A DNA stretch of 55,874 nucleotides, taken from Clostridia bacterium (GTDB taxonomy: Bacteria; Bacillota; Clostridia; Oscillospirales; CAG-272). The position numbers were made by a program, and so were the translations under genes. Shown here piece by piece: positions 43,323 through 54,005 of this stretch (its first letter is position 1; each line of letters starts with the position of its first letter). The stretch covers positions 1 through 55,874 of the forward strand of contig JAGATD010000030.1 in NCBI GenBank assembly GCA_017621415.1, in the 5' to 3' direction. The notes under the pieces were generated by a model, which searched no databases, was not told where the DNA came from, and worked only from the letters and a program-made list of their open reading frames with translations.

Positions 43323-44084
43323 TTATATCCTCATCATAAGCTCTTTGGCTACTGCAGCATATTCAAGAGAACCCTTTCCGTATGGGTCGTGATAGCATAT
43401 AGGCTCTCCATAACCTGGGGCTTCTGAGATACGTACAGTTCTTGAAATTGGGACCTTAAATAGCTTGTCTGCATAATATTTTTTCAGTTCGGCAACAACC
43501 TGACCTGTTAATGTAAGTCTTCCGTTGTACATAGTCAGGAGAATTCCCACGATTTGAAGTCCTGGATTATATAGAGACCTGATTTTTTTAACTGTATTTA
43601 ACAGCTGAGACATACCTTCGAGGGAGTAGAACTCGCACTGCATGGGGATTACTACACCGTCAGATATGGATAATGCCTTAACAGTTAACATTCCAAGTGA
43701 TGGAGGACAGTCTATAAATATGTAATCATAGTCCTCTTTTACCGAATCAAGGGCAATTTGTGTGAAATTAAGATTTTCATCCAGGTCGTGTAGCTCAAAT
43801 TCGGCTCCCGCAAGGTCTATATTTGCAGGAACAACAGATAAATTCTTGAAATTTGATATAATTATCGCATCTTTTATATCACATCTGCCTATTATTACGT
43901 CATATGTTGTTCTTTTTATCTTAGATTTAGATATTCCAAGACCGCTAGTAGCATTTCCTTGGGGATCCATATCAATCATAAGAACTTTTTTGCCTTTTTT
44001 AGCAATTTGAGCGGCAATATTAACGCAGGATGTTGTTTTACCTACTCCGCCTTTCTGATTTGAGAATGATACTACCTTTGCCAT
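43323..44084 (-). CDS. parA: Chromosome partitioning ATPase ParA (Soj, 253 aa)
   Basis: Dynamic ATPase that works with ParB in origin segregation and, in B. subtilis, also regulates DnaA. The deviant Walker A motif is NQKGGVGKTTSCVNIA (residues 8-23), the A' motif is VLMIDMDPQGNATSGLG and Walker B is YDYIFIDCPPSLGML. It is a short soluble Soj-type protein without an N-terminal DNA-binding extension, as expected for a chromosomal system. It has its own promoter and precedes parB. Confidence 0.95.
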   Translation of the reverse strand: MAKVVSFSNQKGGVGKTTSCVNIAAQIAKKGKKVLMIDMDPQGNATSGLGISKSKIKRTTYDVIIGRCDIKDAIIISNFKNLSVVPANIDLAGAEFELHDLDENLNFTQIALDSVKEDYDYIFIDCPPSLGMLTVKALSISDGVVIPMQCEFYSLEGMSQLLNTVKKIRSLYNPGLQIVGILLTMYNGRLTLTGQVVAELKKYYADKLFKVPISRTVRISEAPGYGEPICYHDPYGKGSLEYAAVAKELMMRI

Positions 44085-44120
44085 GTTATCTCCAGTGTAT
44101 TTTGTTATGTTTTTGTAATT

Positions 44121-44149
44121 ATTATACTATAATCTGCTTAAAAAGTCAA
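44121..44149 (-). promoter_or_regulatory. parA promoter
   Basis: Minus strand TTGACT (44144-44149), 17 bp, TATAAT (44121-44126). Confidence 0.75.
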
Positions 44150-44217
44150 TAGAAAACCGGTATATATCTTCAATATTGATAATTTATTTACTTTTAATTT
44201 TATTTAATGCTTTTTCT

Positions 44218-44233
44218 TGTTTCACGTGAAACA
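44218..44233. promoter_or_regulatory. parS site 1
   Basis: TGTTTCACGTGAAACA, the perfect 16-bp ParB-binding palindrome known from Bacillota. Confidence 0.95.
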
Positions 44234-44259
44234 ATGTATTTGCAGCTTGTTTTCCATAA

Positions 44260-44275
44260 TGTTTCACGTGAAACA
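44260..44275. promoter_or_regulatory. parS site 2
   Basis: The same perfect 16-mer, 42 bp after site 1. Confidence 0.95.
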
Positions 44276-44370
44276 AATGAATTTTATAAGGGTAAATTCA
44301 GAAAAACAACATTTTAAATTATAAAAGTGATTTAATCTGTTATAGTTTTGCATGTTTGATTATATTTTGA

Positions 44371-44386
44371 TGTTTCACGTGAAACA
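44371..44386. promoter_or_regulatory. parS site 3
   Basis: The same perfect 16-mer, 111 bp after site 2. Confidence 0.95.
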
Positions 44387-44495
44387 ATGAACAATAATCA
44401 AATATTAATCTGCTCAATAAGTATTAATAAATTAATGTAAAAGACAAATAAATTGTTTAGTTAGATTATTTATATATCTCATGCTATATATTTAA

Positions 44496-44511
44496 TGTTT
44501 CACGTGAAACA
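44496..44511. promoter_or_regulatory. parS site 4
   Basis: The same perfect 16-mer, 125 bp after site 3. Confidence 0.95.
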
Positions 44512-44940
44512 ATGTGCATGTGCTAAAGTTGTTTGTTTAGCTTAACCTGTAACAAAAAATATATTTTTTATATTATTGATATGTTCTGTTGAAATATTGT
44601 AATAATAAATATAATATTTATATAGTTATATGGGCGTTTAATAGAATGATTTATAATGAAATTTGTGCGTTTAAGCTCTATTACACAGTTTATTATATAG
44701 AAAATAACATAATAAAGGCCATTTTAAATCAATATAATATATATTATAACTTTAATATTAGATATTTGTTTCTTACAATGTTTAATTTTTAATATTTCTT
44801 TATCTGACTATGCTTTTTTATATACAAAAATAGAGGTTGATTTGAATCAATAAGCCGATATTGAAATAAATGTAATAAAATTTGTATGTAGGGACGTAGA
44901 GTGATTAATTAATATATTCTTATAATCATTAGATTGACAA

Positions 44941-44957
44941 TTCGTAAATAATACGAA
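44941..44957. promoter_or_regulatory. Operator-like palindrome
   Basis: TTCGTA-AATAA-TACGAA, a perfect 6-bp dyad 21 bp upstream of the -35 box of the phosphatase promoter. Its binding protein is unknown. Confidence 0.4.
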
Positions 44958-44978
44958 ACATAGTAACATAAAAATTAC

Positions 44979-45007
44979 TTGCAATATCCGTCAATTTAGT
45001 GTATAAT
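44979..45007 (+). promoter_or_regulatory. Promoter of the histidine phosphatase genes
   Basis: TTGCAA (44979-44984), 17 bp, TATAAT (45002-45007). Confidence 0.7.
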
Positions 45008-45041
45008 ATTTATAGTATGAAACTATGCTGGTGATTTTGTT

Positions 45042-45701
45042 ATGGATAATACTGAAATTTTGTTTTTGAGACATGGCGAGAGTCGCGGTAATGTTGAGAA
45101 GTTTATGGCGGGTCAGATTGATATTCCCTTAACTGAAAAAGGTCTATTGCAGGCTGAAGCTGCCGCTGATTTTCTTTTGGGACAGAACATTGATTTGATA
45201 TATTCAAGTGATTTGATCAGAGCTTTTGAAACAGCATCTGCTTTTTCTCGGAAATCCGGAATTCCTATTTTGGCATCATATAATGAGTTGAGAGAAATAT
45301 CTGTCGGTGATTATGAGGGGCTCCCATTCAGCGAGATTGTTGACAGGTATGACGATTGCTTTGCATTGTATTTTACTTCTTCTTTTGGTGTTTATTCCTT
45401 TCCTAACGGTGAGTCTACCGAAGGGGCAGGGCAGAGGTTTTACAGGTGTGTTGAAAAGATAGCGTTGTCCAATCCCGGAAAAAGAATTCTTGTTGCAACC
45501 CATGCAGCGGTTATACGGTCTTTTTGGGGTATTATAAATAATATTCCGAGGGGCGAGCTTGGTGATAGTCTGCCATTTGCTTCTAATGCATCTGTTAGCA
45601 GAGCGGTTTATGACGGAACAAAATTTTCTGCTGTTAGCTATTCCGAGAATGAATATTTGAAAGATGTTGGATTTATTGATTATAGCAAATCCAGAATGTG
45701 A
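45042..45701 (+). CDS. Histidine phosphatase family protein, copy 1 (219 aa)
   Basis: Phosphoglycerate mutase/acid phosphatase superfamily. The catalytic motif FLRHGESRGN gives His11 with Arg10. The second substrate Arg is in YSSDLIRAFETA, the acid in NELREISVGDYEG, and the second catalytic His in ILVATHAAVIRSF. The GAGQRFYRCVEKI segment fits the small-molecule phosphatase (CobC/PhoE-like) group rather than glycolytic mutase. No signal peptide, so cytoplasmic. Substrate cannot be inferred. A closely related paralogue follows 63 bp later, so the two arose by tandem duplication. Confidence 0.9.
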   Translation: MDNTEILFLRHGESRGNVEKFMAGQIDIPLTEKGLLQAEAAADFLLGQNIDLIYSSDLIRAFETASAFSRKSGIPILASYNELREISVGDYEGLPFSEIVDRYDDCFALYFTSSFGVYSFPNGESTEGAGQRFYRCVEKIALSNPGKRILVATHAAVIRSFWGIINNIPRGELGDSLPFASNASVSRAVYDGTKFSAVSYSENEYLKDVGFIDYSKSRM

Positions 45702-45764
45702 TTATCAGCTTAACTTCGCAAAACGAAAACAATTCTTTACATTTCTGCATATTTAGGGGGATGT

Positions 45765-46406
45765 ATGACAAAATTTATATTTGTTCGCCACGGCGAAAGT
45801 ATAGGAAATGCCCTTAGAGTTTTGCTTGGCCATACCGATTTTGATTTATCCGAGCTTGGGTATGCTCAGGCCGCAGCAACAGCAAAAGCGCTGTCCTGTG
45901 AAAAAATCGATTATATCTATTCAAGTGATCTGCTCAGGGCCTATAATACGGCGCTTCCAAATGCTGAGCTTCGCGGCATTGATGTTTCAAAAAATGAAAA
46001 TCTAAGAGAACTATATCTTGGAGAGTGGGAAGGGAAAAGCGTAAGCGATATTCTTTCCGCTTACGGAGATATGTACGATAAGGACTGGCTCGGTGGCTTT
46101 GGAACATTCCGATGCCCCGACGGCGAGAGTACTAAGGAGGCAGGACAGCGCTTTTATAATGAGTGCGAAAAAATTGCGCAAATGCATCCTGATAATACCG
46201 TCATGATTGCATCTCATGCGGCGGTTCTTCGCTCATTTTTTGCAATTATTCTTGAGATTCCGCCTGAGGAGATTGCATCAAGGCTGGCTTTTCCCTCTAA
46301 TGCGTCATATTCTGAGGCTTATTTTGACAATGGCAAATTTACAATGGGACGATTCTCGGTTGACGGACATCTTAGAGAAATCGGAATCACTAAATTTGGC
46401 TCATAA
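45765..46406 (+). CDS. Histidine phosphatase family protein, copy 2 (213 aa)
   Basis: Paralogue of the preceding gene, with the same motifs in the same order: FVRHGESIGN (His9), YSSDLLRAYNTA, NENLRELYLGEWEGKSVSDI and MIASHAAVLRSFF. The matching FPNGES/CPDGES and GAGQRFY/EAGQRFY segments show recent common origin, though the sequences have clearly diverged. AGGGGG lies 4-5 nt before ATG 45765. It probably shares the promoter of copy 1. The GH88 gene follows 22 bp later, which suggests one transcript. Divergence implies different substrates. Confidence 0.9.
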   Translation: MTKFIFVRHGESIGNALRVLLGHTDFDLSELGYAQAAATAKALSCEKIDYIYSSDLLRAYNTALPNAELRGIDVSKNENLRELYLGEWEGKSVSDILSAYGDMYDKDWLGGFGTFRCPDGESTKEAGQRFYNECEKIAQMHPDNTVMIASHAAVLRSFFAIILEIPPEEIASRLAFPSNASYSEAYFDNGKFTMGRFSVDGHLREIGITKFGS

Positions 46407-46428
46407 ATTTTTATGAAAGGTTTTTGAT

Positions 46429-47811
46429 ATGAAAGAAAGAATTTTAGCATTTGTATTAATGACTGTAATCTGCTTTTCGACTATGTTAACTTCTTGCGAT
46501 TTTGTTCTTGATCTGTTCGAACAGGAAGAAGAGTCGGAAAATGGAAATGACACTCCAGACGGTGGTGAGGAAGACGGCGGAGCAGGTGATGGCGATCCGG
46601 GACTTAACCCTGACCCCGAGCGATATGAGGCAGAGCTTGCTGCGATAAATGTTCCGGTGAGGTTCAAGGAGGCTTATACTATTGACCGAGCCAAGCTGGA
46701 GGGAGCAGCTGCGGCAGCGACAGAAAAGCTTAAGGCCTTCGGTACAAAGCACGGAATGGGGTTTGTTACTACATCTTCTACCGATTATAAATACGGTGAA
46801 AGCAAAAACAATAACTGGGTGTGCGGAATGTATACGGGTTCATACCTTATGGCATATCAGATTACGGGTGACAATTGGTTTAAGGATGTTGTTACAGAGC
46901 ATATCGATAGCTTTGTTGAGCGTGAAGCAAACAGAGTCGGTATGGATGACCACGATGTAGGATTTGCCTTTGTTCCCTCGTGTGTGGGAGCATATAAGGT
47001 TTTAGGTCTTGAATCGGCAAAGGCTGCTGCTCAGCGGGCTGTTGCATATTATTACAGCACGGGTTACAGCCAGGAGGGCAGGTTTATTATCCGTTCTCAC
47101 AAATGGAATGCTCTTGGCGGATACCGCACAATGATAGATTCTCTTATGAATGCAAGCCTTTTCCTGTGGGCAGGCAAGGAGTTTGACAGAGAAGAGTATA
47201 CTATGGCGGGATATCAACACAATCTTACAAGTGTTCGTCTAATCGTGCGCGATGATGGATCTACCTATCACCACTATCAGTTTGACCCCGAAACCTCAAA
47301 GCCTCTTTACGGTCTTACATGGCAGGGGCTTTCGGATGAATCCTGCTGGTCAAGAGGTCAATCCTGGGGAGTTTACGGATTTTCTATAGCATATTCTTAT
47401 GCTTCGGATTCTATAATTCGAAATGCTCAGCGTGATGTTACATATTATATGTTAAATCATCTTCCTGACGATCTTATCCCTTATTGGGACTATACATTCA
47501 CATCGGGAGATGAGCCCAGAGACAGCTCTGCTGCGGCGATTGCGGTTTGCGGAATGCTTGATATGGCATCGATGTTACCCGAGGGATCTGCTCAACGTAC
47601 GGTTTACGAGAGCGCGGCAGCGCAGATAATGGAGGCACTTATTGATAAATGTACAACCGATATCGGTGTTGAGTATGACGGCCTTATTCATAGCGTTACT
47701 CACGGCAAGCCTCAGAATCTTGCAATAGAGGAGTGTGCGCCTTATGCAGATTATTTCTATCTTGAGGCTCTTGCAAGATTTTTAAAGCAAGATTTTATTA
47801 GACCTTGGTAA
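46429..47811 (+). CDS. Glycoside hydrolase family 88 lipoprotein (460 aa)
   Basis: Unsaturated glucuronyl/galacturonyl hydrolase: removes the 4,5-unsaturated uronic acid left by polysaccharide lyases on glycosaminoglycans or similar polymers. A lipoprotein signal peptide ends at LTSC (Cys23), followed by an acidic Gly-rich linker (about 30-62) that spaces the enzyme from the membrane. The barrel has DDHDVGFAF (D176) and MIDSLMN (D237). The 61-residue distance equals that between the two catalytic aspartates (D88, D149) of Bacillus UGL. The CWSRGQSWGVYGF motif (306-318) is also conserved. It acts outside the cell; no lyase is in this window. It may share the phosphatase transcript. Confidence 0.87.
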   Translation: MKERILAFVLMTVICFSTMLTSCDFVLDLFEQEEESENGNDTPDGGEEDGGAGDGDPGLNPDPERYEAELAAINVPVRFKEAYTIDRAKLEGAAAAATEKLKAFGTKHGMGFVTTSSTDYKYGESKNNNWVCGMYTGSYLMAYQITGDNWFKDVVTEHIDSFVEREANRVGMDDHDVGFAFVPSCVGAYKVLGLESAKAAAQRAVAYYYSTGYSQEGRFIIRSHKWNALGGYRTMIDSLMNASLFLWAGKEFDREEYTMAGYQHNLTSVRLIVRDDGSTYHHYQFDPETSKPLYGLTWQGLSDESCWSRGQSWGVYGFSIAYSYASDSIIRNAQRDVTYYMLNHLPDDLIPYWDYTFTSGDEPRDSSAAAIAVCGMLDMASMLPEGSAQRTVYESAAAQIMEALIDKCTTDIGVEYDGLIHSVTHGKPQNLAIEECAPYADYFYLEALARFLKQDFIRPW

Positions 47812-47813
47812 AT

Positions 47814-47856
47814 AAAAAAACAGCGTAGTACCTCATCGGTATTGCGCTGTCTTTTT
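47814..47856. terminator. Bidirectional terminator
   Basis: ACAGCG (47820-47825) pairs with CGCTGT (47845-47850), the inner bases also pair, and A/T runs flank both sides. It lies between convergent GH88 and dnaJ. Confidence 0.85.
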
Positions 47857-47860
47857 AGAA

Positions 47861-49003
47861 TTATTTGTTAAAAAGCTTCTTGAAGAAGCTTTCTTTTTTT
47901 GCTCCGTTGCCCTCGCCAAGAGCTGCCGCAAAGTCGGAAAGAAGCTTTTTTTGCTCGGAATTTAGATTTCTTGGGGTTTCAACCGCCACCGTAATGATAA
48001 GATCTCCGGGGCGCTTTGTATTTATGTCAGCAATTCCTTTGCCTCTTAAGGTAAACGAGGTTCCTGACTGAGTGCCCTCGGGAATTTTATACTTTTCGGT
48101 TCCTCCTCCGAGAACAGGAACATCTATATCAGCGCCAAGTGCTGCTTCGGCAAAGGAGATTGGCACCTCGCAGTAGATATTATTTCCGCTGCGCTCGAAG
48201 ATTTTATCCTCTTTAACCCTTACCTCAATAATAAGGTCGCCGTTTACACCGCCTCTTACACCTGCTGAGCCTTGACCTCTGAGAACTATATTCTGCCTGT
48301 CATCAATTCCTGCGGGAATGTTGACTTCAAGCTTTTTGTTTATCTTAACACGGCCCTTGCCGTTGCAGTTGGAGCAGGGCTTTTTGATAATTTTTCCTGC
48401 ACCGCGACAACTTTGACAGGTGCGCTGGGTCTGCATATATCCGAGAATTGTTTGTTGCTTAACCATAACTCGGCCTGTGCCTCGACACTCGGAGCAGATT
48501 TCAATATCACTTTCGTTCTTTGCGCCCTTGCCGCCGCAGTCGGGGCAATTTTCAACCCTGGCGAAATTTATTTCTTTTTTTGTTCCGAATGCCGCCTCGT
48601 CAAAGCTTATGGTAACTCTTGCGCCGATGTCATCGCCGTCAATAGGCATATTCTGACGTGAACGTGATGAGCCACCGCCGCCACCGCCGAAGAATGAAGA
48701 GAATATGTCGCCAAAGTCAAAATCGCCGCCACTGAATCCGCCAAAGCCGCCAAATCCTCCGCCTGCAGAGGGGTCAAATGCCGCATGGCCGAATTGGTCA
48801 TACTTTGAACGCTTTTCCGAGTCGGACAGGACAGCATATGCTTCGTTGACCTCTTTGAATTTTACCTCGGCATCCTTATCTCCCGGGTTCATATCCGGGT
48901 GATACTTTTTGGCAAGTGAACGGTAAGCCTTTTTTATTTCATCCTCGCCGGCAGATTTCTGCACACCAAGGACTTCGTAATAATCTCTTTTGTTATCTGC
49001 CAT
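47861..49003 (-). CDS. dnaJ: Chaperone DnaJ (Hsp40, 380 aa)
   Basis: Co-chaperone that stimulates DnaK ATPase. The J domain has the HPD motif at 35-37 (KKYHPDMNP). A Gly/Phe-rich region follows ([25 protein letters not shown]). The zinc region has four CxxCxGxG repeats: [24 protein letters not shown] and CSNCNGKG. The C-terminal substrate domain is normal. It is the last gene of the hrcA operon; a hairpin at 49078-49107 between dnaK and dnaJ may lower its expression. Confidence 0.97.
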   Translation of the reverse strand: MADNKRDYYEVLGVQKSAGEDEIKKAYRSLAKKYHPDMNPGDKDAEVKFKEVNEAYAVLSDSEKRSKYDQFGHAAFDPSAGGGFGGFGGFSGGDFDFGDIFSSFFGGGGGGSSRSRQNMPIDGDDIGARVTISFDEAAFGTKKEINFARVENCPDCGGKGAKNESDIEICSECRGTGRVMVKQQTILGYMQTQRTCQSCRGAGKIIKKPCSNCNGKGRVKINKKLEVNIPAGIDDRQNIVLRGQGSAGVRGGVNGDLIIEVRVKEDKIFERSGNNIYCEVPISFAEAALGADIDVPVLGGGTEKYKIPEGTQSGTSFTLRGKGIADINTKRPGDLIITVAVETPRNLNSEQKKLLSDFAAALGEGNGAKKESFFKKLFNK

Positions 49004-49124
49004 ACTAAAAACCTTTTGTTGTATAAATTTAATTTAAAAAGAGAGGAATGTAAATATATGTTTTCATATATCTTGGTTGTAGGGCAACCCCTAGGAGCCG
49101 CCCTACATTTGTTATATCAACTGA

Positions 49125-50987
<1,863 letters not shown>

Positions 50988-51011
50988 TTATTAATTAAGT
51001 TTTTGTAAACT

Positions 51012-51521
51012 TTAATTTGCACTTTTAACCATTGCGAAGCGAATTATGCGTTTTCCGCGCTTGTAACCCTTTTGCAAAACCTCAACTATTTCGCCCTCGC
51101 CAAAGCTCTCGTCGTCAATGTGAAGAACAGCATTGTGCATGTTGGGGTCAAATGTTTCACCCGCCTTGCCGAAATCCTCAACGCCAAGCTTGCCGAATAC
51201 CGTTATAGCGGACTTGGCAGTCATAACCAGGCCCTCTTTAACCTTTTCGCCATCGTCATAAAGGGCTGCTCGCTCAAGGTTGTCAATGATAGGCAGCAGC
51301 TCACCTACCGTGTCGGTAAGGGCTGTTTCATATATTGCGTCCTTTTCTTCTCTGGAGCGGCGTCTGAAGTTATCGTACTCTGCCGCCATTCGAAGATATT
51401 TGTCGTTTAGCTCCTTGATTTCAGCTTTAAGGGCCTCAACCTCAGCGGTAAGGGATTCTACTGTTACCTCAGGGGTCTCGGTCTTGTTTTCTGTTTCGGG
51501 AGTGTTTGTCTCTTTTTTCAT
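51012..51521 (-). CDS. grpE: Nucleotide exchange factor GrpE (169 aa)
   Basis: Releases ADP from DnaK. A long N-terminal coiled coil (about 22-60: VESLTAEVEALKAEIKELNDKYLRMAAEYDNFRRRSREEKD) is followed by the helix pair and the beta-wing head with AAEYDNFRRR, FDPNMHNAVLHI and VLQKGYKRGKRIIRFAMVKSAN, all family signatures. It starts 16 bp after hrcA and precedes dnaK by 57 bp. Confidence 0.97.
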   Translation of the reverse strand: MKKETNTPETENKTETPEVTVESLTAEVEALKAEIKELNDKYLRMAAEYDNFRRRSREEKDAIYETALTDTVGELLPIIDNLERAALYDDGEKVKEGLVMTAKSAITVFGKLGVEDFGKAGETFDPNMHNAVLHIDDESFGEGEIVEVLQKGYKRGKRIIRFAMVKSAN

Positions 51522-51537
51522 TCTGGCTTATGTCCTC

Positions 51538-52599
51538 TCAATCTCTTTTGTCGTATCCCGGGGGCAATGCGTCCTCGGTAAATAATCTGTCAAGCCCGCC
51601 GGTCAGCTTGTTTAACATATCAATAACCTTTGAGTAATTCATTCTCTTTGGTCCGATAACACCAACCGACAGTGTTTTTCCGCCTATGGTAACATTTTTA
51701 AAGATAAGCGTTGTGTTTTTCATAGCATCGGTTTCATTATCTGTGCCGATGTAAACATGGATGTCATCATTTCCCGTAGCTCTGGTGGATATAACGTCCA
51801 TAAGCTTTTCTTTTTCCTCAAGAACACCAAGCAGGTCTCTGAAATCCGAAACGTCTGAATACTCGGGGTATTGCAAAAGGTTTGTGACACCATCAAGCTT
51901 AACATCAGCCGAGTCGAGCTCGCTCATCGTTTCATATATAACCTTGATAACAGGGTGAACCATAGCTCCCGCCGAGCCCATAAGAGCCTCAAGCTTAACG
52001 ATTATCGGCATTGTTATGGCATCGCTTGTCAGGTTTATAAGATACATGTTAAGTGCTTCGGTGAACCTGCGGAGAATATCCTCGCTTAACGCAAATGAGA
52101 GATGAATGGTTTTTGTTTTAACTATATCTCCCTCAAAGGACATAATAAGAAGAAAGTCCTTTTGATTAAGAAGAACACTTTTAAACTGGGCAACTCTAAC
52201 CTTTCCCGTTCCGGATTTAAATGCTATACCTGTGTAATCGGTAAACGAGGCAGCCAGACGCGAGATTTCAGACATTATTTCGTCCATTTCGGTGAGCTTG
52301 TAACGAAGCATCTGATTTATTTCATCAATTTCAGACTTTGTTGACGCATACTGAGCCACCAGGGAGTTTACATAATACTTATAACCGAGCTCAGAGGGAA
52401 CTCTGCCCGCCGATGTGTGGGGTTGAATAAGGTATCCCATATCCTCAAGCTCAGCCATCTCGTTGCGAATGGTTGCAGGGGAGCAGGAAATGTCCTGTGA
52501 AAGATATTTAGAACCGACAGGCTCGCCGCCGGCAATATGAGCGTCAACTATTGCCTTAAGTATTTGCATTTTTCGCGGAGTGAGTCGCGAGTCATCCAA
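51538..52599 (-). CDS. hrcA: Heat-inducible transcription repressor HrcA (353 aa)
   Basis: Represses the heat-shock operon by binding CIRCE. The winged-helix domain is LTPRKMQILKAIVDAHIAGGEPVGSKYLSQDISCSPATIRNEMAELEDMGYLIQPHTSAGRVPSELGYKYYV, nearly the family consensus. The C-terminal half has the GAF-like and dimer parts, ending GPKRMNYSKVIDMLNKLTGG. The start is a TTG codon with AGAGGT 8 nt upstream; the nearby ATG is out of frame. It is the first gene of the operon, with CIRCE in its leader. Confidence 0.96.
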   Translation of the reverse strand: MDDSRLTPRKMQILKAIVDAHIAGGEPVGSKYLSQDISCSPATIRNEMAELEDMGYLIQPHTSAGRVPSELGYKYYVNSLVAQYASTKSEIDEINQMLRYKLTEMDEIMSEISRLAASFTDYTGIAFKSGTGKVRVAQFKSVLLNQKDFLLIMSFEGDIVKTKTIHLSFALSEDILRRFTEALNMYLINLTSDAITMPIIVKLEALMGSAGAMVHPVIKVIYETMSELDSADVKLDGVTNLLQYPEYSDVSDFRDLLGVLEEKEKLMDVISTRATGNDDIHVYIGTDNETDAMKNTTLIFKNVTIGGKTLSVGVIGPKRMNYSKVIDMLNKLTGGLDRLFTEDALPPGYDKRD

Positions 52600-52624
52600 T
52601 CTTTTGTACCTCTCTAAGCAGATT

Positions 52625-52651
52625 TTAGCACTTGAAGTGCATGAGTGCTAA
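52625..52651. promoter_or_regulatory. CIRCE element
   Basis: TTAGCACTT-N9-GAGTGCTAA, one mismatch from the consensus TTAGCACTC-N9-GAGTGCTAA. It is in the hrcA leader just downstream of the promoter, where HrcA binding blocks transcription. Confidence 0.95.
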
Positions 52652-52664
52652 TGATTGCATATAT

Positions 52665-52693
52665 AATATATCGCTTTTTCTTGGATATGTCAA
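52665..52693 (-). promoter_or_regulatory. hrcA operon promoter
   Basis: Minus strand TTGACA (52688-52693), 17 bp, TATATT (52665-52670), next to CIRCE. A separate half site resembling CIRCE (AAGTGCTAA, 52751-52759) lies further upstream. Confidence 0.8.
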
Positions 52694-52798
52694 GGGTTTT
52701 AAGGCTATTTTTTATGAATTTTTTGTTAACATTTAGCTGACTGGCTGTTTAAGTGCTAAAATAAAGGGCAATTTTATTTCTTTTTAGTATATTGTAGC

Positions 52799-52830
52799 CA
52801 AAAACCGCCCTCAAGATACAAGAGGGCGGC
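52799..52830 (-). terminator. Terminator of the LytTR-DUF3021 operon
   Basis: CCGCCCTC (52805-52812) pairs with GAGGGCGG (52822-52829), followed on the minus strand by TTTTTGG. Confidence 0.85.
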
Positions 52831-52858
52831 AATATATAATATATTAAGGAAAGAAAGG

Positions 52859-53275
52859 CTAGCCTTTTATGCTTTTATCAAGCCTCGCGGCGGCAGTCCT
52901 TACGGAAATAAAAACAATCAGCCAGATTATAAGATAAATCAGAATAAACAGGATAGTAAAAAGCAAAACGATCTTCGGCTCAAAGGGTAGCCAACTGTTG
53001 ACTAAATAAAAGAAAATATAGGTGATATACAGGGTAAAAAGGTGCAAAAAGAGGCTTTTTGCGGGAGACCATGTCTCAATCTCGTTAAATACAGAAGCTC
53101 CTGCGTGAATAAATGCAATAAAGTACCCCGATAATATTGCAAAAAGCATTTCTTTTCCGGAAAAGTTAAGACCGGTTGCCTCTGAAATGCAGAGATAAAC
53201 AATTCCGACAACGATAGGGCCAAATCCACCGAAAACAAGCCCTCTGTGCAAAAATTTTATTATGTACTCTCTCAT
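52859..53275 (-). CDS. DUF3021 family membrane protein (138 aa)
   Basis: Four hydrophobic helices with the DUF3021 pattern: FLHRGLVFGGFGPIVVGIVYLCI, the second helix with FIAFIHAGASVFNEIETWSPAKSLFLHLFTLYITYIFFYLVNSWLP, and a C-terminal helix IYLIIWLIVFISV. DUF3021 proteins occur beside LytTR regulators, as here, where the two genes overlap by 4 bp (ATGA). They are thought to be membrane partners that keep the regulator inactive. That mechanism is inferred from related LytTR systems. Confidence 0.85.
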   Translation of the reverse strand: MREYIIKFLHRGLVFGGFGPIVVGIVYLCISEATGLNFSGKEMLFAILSGYFIAFIHAGASVFNEIETWSPAKSLFLHLFTLYITYIFFYLVNSWLPFEPKIVLLFTILFILIYLIIWLIVFISVRTAAARLDKSIKG

Positions 53276-53700
53276 TTTAGTCTCTCCTTTACTGCTTTTT
53301 GCTGGCGGCGCGAAACGTAATCACAGAAGCCGCACTTGAATTTTATCATAAGCGCACCGCCAAAGGATGCACTGAAGGAATGTATCTTTTTTAGGTTGGC
53401 AAGTGTTGATTTGTTAATTCTGATAAAATCATCGTTGAGTTTTTCTTCGAGTGAATAAAGCCTTTCCCTGAGCACAAAATTGCCGTATTCGGTAACGATG
53501 GTGGTTTTTCCGTCTATGACCGTTATACATTCTATTTCACTTTGAGAAAAAAGCACCGACTCTTCTCCGCGATATCCTATAATACGACGGTCGCTATCCT
53601 CGATAACAGAAATGATTTTTTTGATAATAGGAGTATTTTCTTTTGCGTAAATTACAACTCTTTCTTCCTCTTCCGAAGAAATGATAATCTCGTATCTCAA
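53272..53700 (-). CDS. LytTR-family DNA-binding regulator (142 aa)
   Basis: A short N-terminal region precedes a LytTR domain (about residues 45-140): SQSEIECITVIDGKTTIVTEYGNFVLRERLYSLEEKLNDDFIRINKSTLANLKKI matches it, with the FxRxxxSxLxN segment. There is no response-receiver domain, typical of the group paired with DUF3021. The start is TTG 53700 (MRYEIIISS) with GGAGGG 7 nt upstream; a longer reading from 53730 has none. It is the first gene of the pair and probably autoregulates. Confidence 0.85.
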   Translation of the reverse strand: MRYEIIISSEEEERVVIYAKENTPIIKKIISVIEDSDRRIIGYRGEESVLFSQSEIECITVIDGKTTIVTEYGNFVLRERLYSLEEKLNDDFIRINKSTLANLKKIHSFSASFGGALMIKFKCGFCDYVSRRQQKAVKERLK

Positions 53701-53970
53701 GGTAACCCTCCGTTCAATGAAGCTATACAATAATTATATCAAAACTGCAGGAAAAATCAATGCCTAAATACTAAACGGCATGTTTTTGCCGATAAGCGGT
53801 TTTTTAAAACATAAAGCAAACAAAGCATTACATTTATGATATACAGTAAGCAGTCTGTCGATTAACGCAAAACGAGGATTAAACAGAGGATGTTTGTAAA
53901 CAATTGATTGCATTTATCATGTAAAAAGGCGCAAAAATCAAACAAGTCTGTACCGACAACAAAAAAATCC

Positions 53971-53999
53971 TTGACTTTAGGAAAATAATGTTATATAAT
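53971..53999 (+). promoter_or_regulatory. rny promoter
   Basis: TTGACT (53971-53976), 17 bp, TATAAT (53994-53999). Transcription should start near 54006, 113 nt before the ATG. Confidence 0.75.
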
Positions 54000-54005
54000 A
54001 TATAT

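Larger units (their letters stand above)
44085..45041. other. Gene-free AT-rich centromere-like region
   Basis: A 957-bp gap between parA and the first histidine phosphatase. The left half holds the parA promoter and four parS sites. The right half (44520-44940) is extremely AT-rich, with only small reading frames lacking SD sites; I see nothing more in it. A palindrome and promoter for the next gene close the region. Confidence 0.7.

Noticed and set aside
44589..44792. 67-codon ORF in the AT-rich region right of parS
   Set aside because: No SD, composed of Ile/Asn/Tyr/Lys expected from random AT-rich DNA.
49078..49107. Terminator between dnaK and dnaJ
   Set aside because: TGTAGGGC/GCCCTACA is a real hairpin but lacks a T tract on either strand. 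It may be a processing or attenuation element, not scored as a terminator.
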